Assembly (NCBI GenBank): GCA_026413225.1
Contig: CM048552.1
Coordinates: 207,093,553 to 207,157,552, forward strand
Reading direction: 5' to 3'
DNA from: Otis tarda
Lineage: Eukaryota > Chordata > Aves > Otidiformes > Otididae
DNA length: 64,000 bases
The stretch's first letter is position 1. The number at the start of each line of letters is the position of its first letter. The notes under the pieces are model-generated. The model had not been told where the DNA came from. It saw only the letters and a program-made list of their open reading frames with translations, and searched no databases. Of this stretch, positions 27,301-39,300 are shown in pieces. The translations under genes were made by a program, and so were the position numbers.

Positions 27301-30300
27301 TGTGCTTGCACCACTTATTTTGGTGTCTCTAAGTTTCCATATTCCAAATGGGGATGATACATCCTTGGCCTTATGCTTTGTCTATGTTGCCTCCCACTGG
27401 AGACAGTTCAGGGTAAGGACTGAATCTTATTTCATGTATGCAACAAGTCTGCAAACCTAGTGTTGCCTTACAAGAATTTCTAGTGATTCTTTTTGAATGC
27501 TTTCACTCCAAATGTTCCAAATTCTTGAAGCAAAAAGTTTTTAACTGCTAAAAAAAAAGTTCTTGTTTCCTGTCAACATTTCAAAACAAGAGAACAACTT
27601 GGTTTTTCTCATGCCATTTTTTGGTTTAAAAAACCTGATGTGACATTTAAGAGAAAATGAAAATGTTCTGTTTCAAAAACAGAGTGAAAATAAGAAGCTT
27701 TTATTTTGACATCTCCTGGGAGTGAAAAATAAAATTTCCTCTTGTTAAAGTATTTTCCAACAAAATCACTTCTGACATAATGCTTTTTTTCTTTTTCTTT
27801 TTTTTTTTGAGTGGAAGGAGAAGGAACTGGCATGAAAGTGAGTGTATTGAGTCCACAGGGACTGAAAGTGTCCATAAAGTTGGCTTAGGGAGTGGGACAT
27901 TGCTGGCATCCAAATCAAGGTGTGTAGATTTGGGGTTCTAATATATTTTTGAACAGATTGCTCCATCCATGCTTCTCAGTTCAACATTTTACTGATAAGC
28001 AATGTGATAAGGAACATTTTATTGTTTGATCCTCAGATAATCCAGAGTCTGTCATTTCCTAAAGCTCCCAGCTCCAGCCTGCTACTGAAGCAGAAGGGGT
28101 TATTTTAGCATTCTGCAGAGGAGTCTATGGCAGCTGATGTTGCTGAACAGCACGGAGACGTTTGCCTTGATTAGGCAGAATTTGTGGCATTTTCATTGGG
28201 CTCTGAAGTTGATGCGTAGGAGAGTTCCTCCCGCACATGCTTGAAAATGTGCATGTATGTAAGTGGCTGTAAATGAGAGGGTCTCCATTCCCTGTGTGGC
28301 CTTATGCTTGACTTGGATTACTTTTAGCAGAGTGCATGTGCACACACACAAATACACACACACCTCCATCGCTGCAGGTTTTGTCACTTTGATGCAAGAA
28401 TTTAGTCCTGTGTGACAGCAAGAAAAAGAGTAACTGAATTAATGAGATCAGTGTAGGGATGTCCAGCTGTCTCATCATTGCCATTTTGTATAATTGTAAA
28501 TGAAGCAATTGCTACCTCCTGTTGCTCATATTGCTTTGATACCTGAGAGCCGTAGTCAGAGACTAAGAATATGCCAGGCATTGCACAAACCAGCGCAATT
28601 AAACAGTCCCTTAATGGCAGAGCTTATAATACAGAGATAGGACAAAGGACAACAGATGGATACAAACAGATGGGAGGAAGACTAGGCAACCATGCAGTGG
28701 GACCGCAACGGTCCACCCACTAAGTGAAGGTTTCAGCTTACTAGTATCTGAGCTTTTCTGCAAGTATCATGCCAAAGGAAGAACAGTGATCGAATCTGTG
28801 GATATGTAGGGTGAACTGTTCCCAACCAGGAGGAGTACAGATGGACTTGACTGAATGCCAAGATAGAATGTAAGAGAGATTGGTATCATAAAATTATAGA
28901 ATCATAGAATGGTTAGGGTTGGAAGGGACCTTCAAAGGTCATCTAGTCCAACCACCTATATTGTGAACTTATTGCTTTTCAGAGCAAAGAAAACACCCTT
29001 GTGAGCTCAAGTGTGACTGTGGGCCCTTGCTTTCATCGCTTGTGCAGCTGCTCCTTCCAGCTTGAGTGGGTTGACTCCTCCCTTGTTATTCCCTTGTGCT
29101 GACTGTAGAGCATATCTGAATAGCACAGAGATTTGCAATTAAGAGAAATGCTTCACAGAGCTAAAAAATCTCTCTTTTTTGCTGAATGTATATTTTGTTG
29201 CATCTTTTTTCTTTTTTTTTTTTTAAGCCATTGAATTAACAATTAATAATTTTCAGGGTGTTCACCTGCTTTTACCAAGCACTGAGATCTGATCTCTAGG
29301 TCTTCTAGCTAGCAAATAAGAAAGCAAGGAGCCTGATTTATCATTGCTAAGAAAACTGTTGCCTGGGTACTTTCATACTTCTGCACTGCTGAAAGAGAAT
29401 GGCCTAAGAAAACAGGGAGCATTTATAAGCAAATGCTTTGCTTTTCACCTGAGAGATCTCAGCTACACCTCTGCTTTGTCCATCCTTCCTTCATTTTGTG
29501 CATCAGGCCCGGATAGGAAAGGCTAGGGGGTAGCAGATGGGAGGCTGACTGTTGCTCAGTTTGGAAAGCAGCTCCTAAAATTTGGCTCACACCTGTCAGC
29601 AGACTCCGTATACACTTGTTTATCCTCCTCTGTACCATATGTTTCAATGTAAAATCAGTTCCAATGATCTATTGCCTTACTTCTATCACTCCTATTATGG
29701 TCGTAACTGAGCATTTCACAGTCGTTAATGCATTTACCCTGACAGTGTCCCTGTTGCGTAGGCATCTAATATCACCCACTTTACAGATGGGTTAGCTGAA
29801 GCTCAGATCAACAACTCCTCAAAAGTCTTTTTGAAATCAATGGGAGGGAAACACATCTCCAAGAGATGTGAGTTCAAGAGAGCAAACTACACGCTCAGTT
29901 TCACCCAAGGAATTTGCAGTGCAGTGAGGAATCCCTCTTCTGGGTCCTACATGGATGCTCAAAGTGCTGGACCATTCTTGATTTCTCGACACAGAGCTTT
30001 TGCCTGCCTTTGCAAGACCCAACAGACCTGTGTTTGCTGGTGTCCAGTCTTTTTACACCCTTTGCCAGTAAACCCCCATCTCATAACTCTCTGTGTCCTC
30101 CTCAAAGCCTGGAAGAGATGCTGTTGTCAGCAGAAAATTTAGTTTAAAAGTTAGTTAGAAGCCCATTGGCCCAATGTAGTGATAGCAATCAGCTCACAAG
30201 TGTTCTGCCCAAATGAGAAAAAGTTGATATGGACCAAAAAAAAAATGCTTCTACTGCTGTGGAGACTGTTTTTCCCATTTCCTCTATTCTTTGTACTCTT

Positions 30301-33300
30301 TCTTGCCTCTCAGAAAAGAACTTCTTTGCAGCCCTTCAGATTTAAAGTCTATGTAGGAGATGAACAGGGTTTTTTTAAATGTACTGTACGTACCTATCAG
30401 TCACCTACTTATTAATTATAACTAAAAGCATGATTAATCTGTCATGGATAAGGCTGCTAAGTAACCCTAATCATGCTAATGCATTTCTGTCACTTATACA
30501 AAAGGCAGCATTATTATCAGTTTTCACATCCATGTGTACTAAAGTTCATATACACAGCAGTTGCAGAGCACTGGTAACGTTCTTTCTGCCTCAGATGAGA
30601 TAAGAATGCACCATGGATATCTGTATTGCTCCCACAGTGCCTGTGCAGTGATTTATTTCCTCAGCACTAGTAGGATTTAATGACATTGTCTTTTGCAAAT
30701 AATTTTGCCTTCTAAAATGGATAACAACTACAGTTACAAAATGTATTTCCAGGGCCTCATAATGCCTATGACTGAAATTCCTCCGTGGGAGGGGTCAGCA
30801 TGAAGACCAAAGTGCTACTTAATCCCTGCAATGAGTGGGAGCTAAGAGATGCGTAGGTCTTATGCAACTGTGAATGTCTAAGGAAAACAATTCTTTTGAT
30901 ATCGCGGAGCATAAGGCTTTCTCTCATCTTTTCAGTGTTCCTTCTCTCTGAATGTTCAATTGATACATTTTTTAACAGCCTATATGGTGGAAAGTTAATT
31001 TCCAGGTGCTGAACTCAAAATTTGTAACTACACCTGAAACTCTTGTGCATCCATCTTGTCAAGCAGTCAACAGGTGGACATGCTAAATCACAGCTAAGCT
31101 ACAGTGTTTAACTTTATAAATGTTCTGAAGAAAAGCTCTTCACAGAGAAGAATTTCAAAACTGACACCTCCAGAAGGCTACAGTATTAGGAGCAGAAGAC
31201 AGGTGGGTCACCCTTTGAAGGAACCATTCCACTGATGCCTGGATGACCGACTTACACTTGATGCCCTATTTCTGGATCGCTAAAGTATGATGACTACAAC
31301 CATTAAGCTTATTAAATATGTACTCTAAGGAGAAAAAATCCAACTTCAAATTTGTATTTTACATTGATTAGCTTTTTGGTTAAATATGATAAAGTTTTAT
31401 ATAAGGGTTTTGGTGTGAACTGTCTGAAACTAAAGAACTTCACTGCAAGATGTCTGCAGGATGTAATCTGCATCCCTCCTGTGCTGCGTACCTCAGTGAC
31501 CCAAATAAAGAAACCGTTTTGATTTTCATCTGAATAAGCTCCTTGCTGTGTGCAAGCAGGGTCTCAGTCGGGTTTCTGAGCATACAAATTTATGAAAAAG
31601 TCCCAAAAGTTTGTACAGCGTAATAGTTGTTTTGTTCTAAGCATTGCAGTAGCCAAGTCACAGTCAGTGTATGGTGGGAAAGTAGAGCTAGATTGTTAAG
31701 AAAATATAAACTGCTCCACAACAAGTGGTGTTTGTGTGGCTTTTACAGTCCTTTGCTTAGGTAACTTTCTTTTTTATTGCTCTTTAGTCATTACAGTTTG
31801 ATGTCATGCAGTCCCCAGTGAATTGTTTGTAGCCATTTCCATATGTTATAGTGACAAGTGAATTCTAAGGTGTTCTGGTTTTGTTTAGTGAGGGGGGGCC
31901 TAAGGTGGCAGCTTCTGTAGGAAACTGCTAGAAGTCGCTCCCCTTTGTTCAGTGGACTCAGCCGGGCCTAGGGCGGATCCGCTGCTGGCCAAGGCCAAGC
32001 CAATTGGTAGCAGAATGTCCCGTGATAACATATTTAAGAAGGGGAAAACAGGAAAAAAAAAAAAGGAGAAGATGTGAAGCAGCTGAGCGGGGGCAGAGAG
32101 GAGGAGGCGCGAGCCTTGTGGGCCTTGCAGGCCTCACCCTCTGGCCTCCCACTGAGCAGCCGACTGGGCCTAACTTGGCCTGGCCCGGCTGCAAGAAGTG
32201 GAGAGGAGATGAGAAGTGAATAAGATGTAAAAAGGATCCTGAGAGGCGTCTGCAAGCCTGTTGTGAGGAACGGCTGCAGACGCCAAGGTCGGTGAAGAAG
32301 GAGTGGGAGGAGTAATGCAGCTCCTGGCCAAGATTCCCCTGCAGCCCATGGAGGACCCCACGCCGGAGCAGGTGGATGCCTGAAGGAGTCTGTGGCCCGT
32401 GGAGGGCCCGCTGGGACAGCTGTTCTGGAGGGACTGCACCCCATGGAAGAGATGACCCACGCTGGAGCAGTTTCACAAAGGACTGTGGCCCGTGGGAGGG
32501 ACCCCACACTGGAGCCGGGGAGGAATGTGAGGAGTTCTTCCCCCGACGATGAAACAGCAGCATGAAACAACGTGTGATGAACTGACCGTGACCCCCATTC
32601 CCTCTTCCCCCTTGTGCCGCTCAGGAGGGGAAGGTAGTAGAGATAATGTTAAGCCGGGGAAGAAGGAGGGGTGGGGGGAGGTTATCTTGTTCCGTGTCTT
32701 ATTCTCCTGCTGGTTTCAGAAATAAATGAATACTTTTCCCCAAGTCGAGTCTGTTTTGCCCGTGACGGTAACTTTAAGGATTTCTCCCTGTCCTTATCTC
32801 AGACCTCGAGCCGTTTTCCTTATATCATCTTCCCCTATTCTCTCGGAGGGTGGGGGGAGCGAGAGAGAGAGACTACATAGTCTGGTCCCAATCGGGGCTG
32901 AACTATGACATAAGGTCACCATTGAATCTTGGAATGCTGTCCTCAATTTAGTAATTTCACTCTTTTCGTGCAAAACCGTGCACCCCTACTCTTTCTTATT
33001 AATAAACATGATATCCTTATGTTTGCTTTCCTTTCATTCTGCACAGCTGTACTCTTCTCTTTCATGAAGAGACAGTTGCAATTTTGTTTGTCACACTGTA
33101 ATACATTTTTTTTTCTTCTTTATTTATGAATAGTATGCTTGGGTTTTCCTTATGGAATAGAAATTAAAACAGCACTGACATTTATAATGTAAAGGAGCTG
33201 CTCCAACTGATTATAATTGTGTTAAAATGAGTCATGCACTTTTGGTCCAAACTTCCTGACATACACATCCATATATATTAATCACTATGACATCACTGAA

Positions 33301-36300
33301 GAGTTATTTTTACCTTGGTAAAAAAAAATATGAATGCATTTGTCAACTTTTCAAATTATATTTAATCCAGTGAACATCATACAGACAGGTCAGGAAAGAC
33401 ACTTGCTCTCAAATAAGAGCCAAGCTCAATTCTACACATCTGAAAATGCTGTGCATGTAATGGCATGTGAAATGTTTGCAGTTTTGAAATGTAGGTGAAG
33501 AGCACACTGTAAAAACACAAAATAAATTCGATTTACCAAGAAGAATTAAACTCACCTGTCAACAAAAGCGTGGTGTATGACAAAGACAGGATCATTTGCA
33601 GAGCCTTGTACTTGGGACATGGAGCCATTCATGTAGATGTGAAGTGCGTTATGCAAGCCGCTTTGAGATATGTTTGATATTCCAGTCCGTGGATCAGCAA
33701 AGCCTGTATGTTCAAGAGGAAATCATATGCTGATGTGACAATGCATATAGTTCTTTTCCCAGTAAGACCGAAGATCAAAGCATCTACTTTCACTTCATTT
33801 ACACTCAGCTTTTTAGACAAGGGTTTAGGAAAACATGGAAAGGAGTACTAATACATTTCAAAGGCATAGCAAAGATGAAATTAGAATAAGCTAAATTAAA
33901 ACTCCTGCCATGTAGCTAATGCAGCATGTCAGCAAACGTACTGCTTAATTGCTTTATATTTTTTAATTTTTGTCCATTGTATCTGACTGTTAAAAGGCAA
34001 CGTAATCCCTGCAGACATTTATGAGTGTACATTTATTCATATTGAGAAAATTTATTCACTTTATTTTCATTTTTGATCTCTATACTTAGAGGTTTCTAAG
34101 ATAAAACAAGCTATTATATCTCATCATATAATCAGTCATTTAATATTGTTTGTCTCTATAGAACATGTTCTTTTATTGAGAGGAGCCAACACAATACAAG
34201 CTATATCAAAAGGATTTGATGAGTAATCAATAATCTTTCCCAATCAGACTTGCAGGATGAATGTCTATGGATTGCTATTATTTTTGAGGGTGCTTAAAAT
34301 ATGGGCTTTGAGAAGAGGTCACACAGACCAACCTCCAAATAGGAAATACTGTAAGATGAGCCTCTCCATTAGGTTTGGTTTTGGTAGCCTGTCCGTACCT
34401 CAGCTCTTGTGTTGGTAGAACTTCTCAGCATCCTGACAGCCAAGCTTCCTCCCTACTTTTAAGGAGTCCTAATAAAAGTCAACACAAGCATTTGATGCCG
34501 TTCTGGGATTTTCCAGAAGAGTAAAAGCAGAAACGTATGTTGTCCTTACTATCTATTTCTTGACCTGATGCTAGTTCTACTGTTTAACCTATACTACTGT
34601 TCTGGTTTTATTTGGTGAGGGGGGGGCTACGGTGGTAGCTTCTGTAAGAAATTGCTAGAAGTTGCTCCCCTTTGTCCGCTGGACTTGGCCAGGCCTATAG
34701 CGGACCCGCTGCTGGCCAAGGCCGAGCCAATTGGTAGCAGAATGTTCTGTGATAATGCCTCTGCAATAACGTATTTAAGAAGGGGAAAACAGAAAAAAAA
34801 AGAGAAAGAAGAGATGATGTGAAGAAGCTGAGTGGGGGCAGAGAGGGGGAGGCGCGAGCCTTGTGGGTCTTGCAGGCCTCACCCTCTGGCCTCCTGCCGG
34901 GCAGGCTGACATACACAGTCGGGCCCAGCTGCAAGAAACGGAGAGGAGAGGAGATGTGAATGAGATGTAAAAAGATCCTGAGAGGCGTCTGCCTGCCTGT
35001 TGTGAAGAATTTTCTTGTGAGAGGAATGGCTGCAGACGCCAAGGTCAGTGAAGAAGGAGGGGGAGCAGTAATGCTGCTCCGGGCAGAGATTCCCCTGCAG
35101 CCCATGGTGCAGCCCATGGTGGAGCAGGCTGTGCCCCTGCAGCCCATGGAGGCCCGTGGAGGAGCAGAGATCCACCTGCAGCCCGCGGAGGACCCCACGC
35201 TGGGGCAGGCGGATGCCCGAAGGAGGCTGTGGCCCATGGAGGGCCCGCGCTGGGGCAGCTGTTCTGGAGGGACTGCACCCCGTGGAAGAGATGACCCACG
35301 CCGGAGCAGTTTCACGAAGGACTGTGGCCCGTGGGAGGGACCCCACGCTGGAGCAGAGGAGGAATGTGAGGTGTTCTTCTCCTGATAATGAAGTAGCAGC
35401 ATGAAATAACGTGTGATGAACTGACCATAACCCCTATTCCCTCTTCCCCCCTATGTTGCTCAGAGACGGAAGGTAGTAGAGATAATGTTAAGCCCAGGAA
35501 GAGGGAGGGGTGGGGGGAAGTTATCTTGTGCTTTGTCTAATTATCCTGCTTCGATTTTAGAAATAAATGAATAGTTTTCCCCAAGTCGAGTCTGTTTTGC
35601 CTGTAACAGTAACATTAAGGATTTTCTCCCTGTCCTTATCTCAAACCTCGAACCGTTTTTCTTATATTATCTTTCCCTATTCTCTTGGAGGATGGGGGAA
35701 GTGAGAGAGAGACTGCATAGGCTGGCCCTGACTGGGGCTAAACTATGACAACTATGAAACCTCTCTATTCTCTCTCTTTGATTTGGTTCCTGAAGATGTC
35801 TTCTCTTCACTATTTCTGTGAGCTGCAGGATGAGGAAGCATAGTGGGGACATATTAAAACATCTTTCAATGTAATAATTAAATAAAAAGGGTAGTGAACA
35901 ACAAGCTTGTTGTATTCAGTGTTTTCCCAATATTGTTGCAGTTTATCAGGTCTGCAAGGTGGGGAAAATAAAGATCTTAGCTCTTCTCTTTGGGAAATGC
36001 CTCATGCACTTTGAACACTTGCTTTATTTACTTATTTGGACCAAGAACTAGCATTTGAATAAGGATCAGGAATACACTTTTGAAGTGAATCTCCCAGCAG
36101 TCCTTCTGTTTCATGCTGTGACTCACATCACAGGGCAATTTCTGACTTTGCAAGCTGGATTCCTTTTGGAAAAAATCTAAAATGTGCCAGCCATCAGTGG
36201 GTGTTCAGTTTACGGGACTGAACTAGAGCTAGCGTGAAAGAACCCCTTCCCTGCCAAAACCCTGGTGTATAACATGGAGGTTGGTTCCTTGGTACTGTTT

Positions 36301-39300
36301 TGCTCTTTTGATTTGCTACTCTTTGAGTCACACAAAGTATTAACTGAGACGTGGCTAGAGATGCCTTATAAGCAGAGTCATACTCTGTGAACTTCTAAAC
36401 CTGCATTTTAGACCCCACTGGGACTTTGATCTTCTATGTGACATGATTGCATCACTTTGTCATTCTGAATTCCCTCATTGGGATTTGCCTTCTCTGTTAA
36501 CCTCTTCAAACAAGGGAAAAGCATCTGGCAGAAGACCACTGATAATTATAAGGATAAAATCATAGCTGTGGCACCTAGGAACCAATATACTGTAATAACC
36601 ATCCAACTTTCTTATTGTATTAGCATGACAAAGATTTTGAGACATTCAAGGGAAGCCAGAGTAGAAAACATAATCAGGACAGCTGGAGGAGGTAGAGTTG
36701 GCTTATGAAAATTGGAGTGAGCCTGGATTTAGGAGAGAAAGAACATGTTAACATCTGCAGATAACTGCAGGTGTTAAGTACATCAGATGTGGACTGGGAT
36801 TGCTGAAGACACTGCATGGTGACAAACAGCAAGGGACAGAGTTCTTAAAGGGAAAATCTTACCCACAGAAATTTACCTCATGGTGAATGCTATGTCACCT
36901 AGCTGTCAATTAGGGGTAAGAGCAGAATAAAATATTATCTATGCAGAATGGTATATGTTGACTGACTGGACAGAACTCATAGGAACAGATGGCAACAGTT
37001 TGGCCTTCTTTGCTGATGGCCACAGCATGTGATCATTGGGATAAGCTGATTTAGCAATACTAGGAAATTTCTGTGAATATTAACTGGAAAAGATCTATCT
37101 TTATATCATTCCAAATCAACTTTTCCACTTATATTCAGCTATATTATACATATGTTTAAGGAAAGACAAACTTTATGCAGAGTCTAGGCAGAAGGCTAGA
37201 TGTTTTACATCAGACTTGGCATACTTCTTAAAATTTCTTAATGCATTGCAAACACTTGATGTAATCAGCCATAAAAAAAATATATATCGAATACTTATTT
37301 TGGCTCTGGACAGCTTTTCATGGAACATCTGCACACGAGCAATTTATCTTAATAATCAAAAGCTCTGCAACTGGAACAGCTTTAGCAACCCCACTTTGCA
37401 GCTCCAAGTTAACTGGAGTGCAATCAGTCCATGTCAAAGTGACTCCACTGTGAGGGTGATGAGGCACTGGTGCAGGTTGCCCAGGGAAGTTGTGGATGCC
37501 CCATCCCTGGAAATGTTCAAGGCCAGGTTGGATGGGGCTTTGGGCGACCTGGTCTGGTAGAAGGTGTCCCTGCCCAGGGCAGAGGGGTTGGAGCTGGATG
37601 ATCTTTAAGGTCCCTTCCAACTCAAAACATTCTGTGATTCCATGATGTCATGTTTAACCACGCGCATGAGAAGTTCTAATATCTAATTTCTTGTTATGAA
37701 AACTTCATATAAATTGGAAAGGTAGCAGGAATAAAACACAATGTGATGTCACTTTATTTTATTATCCTTGGTCTTATTCTTCTCTCTCAGACTTTTTAAA
37801 AGTCTTCAATACAATCAGCTATTCAGAATGACATACAGTGAAATGAGGTAAAGCCAATTAACAAGAATATGTGAAAACATGAGATTTTTTTCAGAGTACA
37901 GGAAACTTTGCTGAGGTGGCTGCAGTAAAATCACCTCTACAACAAGTGTGCAGCTACAGATCTACAAGGGCAGTGAGCTGGAGTAAGAGCTCCCTGTCTT
38001 TAAACAGGGGAACTCCACTTTCCCCACCTGCCTTGCCCCATACTGTGCCCTCCTGTGAACTGATTTAACTCACGAGTCTGGCAGTAAAAGACCCTGGAGT
38101 GTGGGATGTCAGCTTCTCCCAGGCTACTGAGACACAGTATCTCATGTAAGGGTATGATGAGAACCAGTGTTGGTACCAAAAAAAGGAGGGAGAGGAACTG
38201 ACTGGTGGGTAGAAGGGATTGCACAGAGAAGCAGGGCTGTCCCCGATGGCAGTGAGCTGTTAAATCATCTGGCCAGTATAGGAAGCTGTACCATTCAGAC
38301 ATCCTTTAAAACCCTCATTTAATTATGGTGCATTAGAAATAGCCATTAGAGTATACATCACTGAAGTGAGTGAAACTATTACCAGTAATTTCATTGAGAC
38401 AAAAATCAGATTTTTAAGAGGTCATAAACCTGATTCTGCTCCTTCTGGTAGCACTGTAAATCAGGAACAGTGATTCACTGGATTTGCAGTAGCTTCACTG
38501 GATCCAGGCCAGGTTAAATCAGATGGGGATTTAGCTCGAAGTTTATTATAGGAGGAGCTAAAGATGCCACTCAAAATTAAGGCTGCTTGACAGTTTTTTA
38601 GGATCTTATATAGGGGGTTCTCAACCCCCCCCCCAGCTCTTGCAGGGGGGTTGGACTAGATGACCTTTGAAGGTCCCTTCCAACTCTAACCATTCTATGA
38701 TTCTATGATTCTATGAAACATGCAGTTGGGTCAGGTGTATGTCTTTTAATAGAGTATTTAATTACCTTAAGTGCAGATTTCAGAATCTAGTAACGGAGAC
38801 CACAGAAATCCGTGTACAATCAGTCAAGTGCAAAGCTTTACATATTGAAAGCAGGTAGTGTTTTCCTCAGTCGCTCATTTGCCACTGACTGAAGCATGTA
38901 AGTACACTTAGCAGAGGCTACGCAGAGCTCAGAGAGCATTAGCAGTGTTCAGTGCAACAGGAATGGAGGAACCGTTCCAACAATCCGATCTCCTCTAATT
39001 ATCTAGTGGACTGTTTAACATCTGTGGCATTTCTAACCATCACTGAGCTATTCATAATAGTTTTGCAGGTGGGTTTTTTTAACTGCAAAACTGTTTTTCT
39101 TACGAAATAATTTTTAATTTTGTATGACTTTCTATGCCAGTGGTTAGGACAGCAGGGACTTTAAAGGTCTAATTCTTATTTGTGTGGCACATGTTGAGGG
39201 GATCAAGTGCACCCTCAGTAAGTTTGCAGACAACACCAAGTTGGGCAGGAGCATTGTTCTTCTTGAGGGTAGGAAGGCTCTGCAGAGGGATCTGGACAGG

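Larger units (their letters stand above)
11827..33555 (-). other. TYR intron 3
   Basis: About 21.7 kb, the longest intron. It contains an inverted LTR fragment (12513), a CR1 3' end (20884), an ERV 5' end with a tandem array (21147-22290), CR1 copies at 25597 and 28893, and a complete LTR (31871-32910). The stretches 12670-20880, 22300-25590, 26100-28890 and 28960-31860 show only short random ORFs, small CA/TG tracts and AT-rich unique sequence. Confidence 0.85.
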
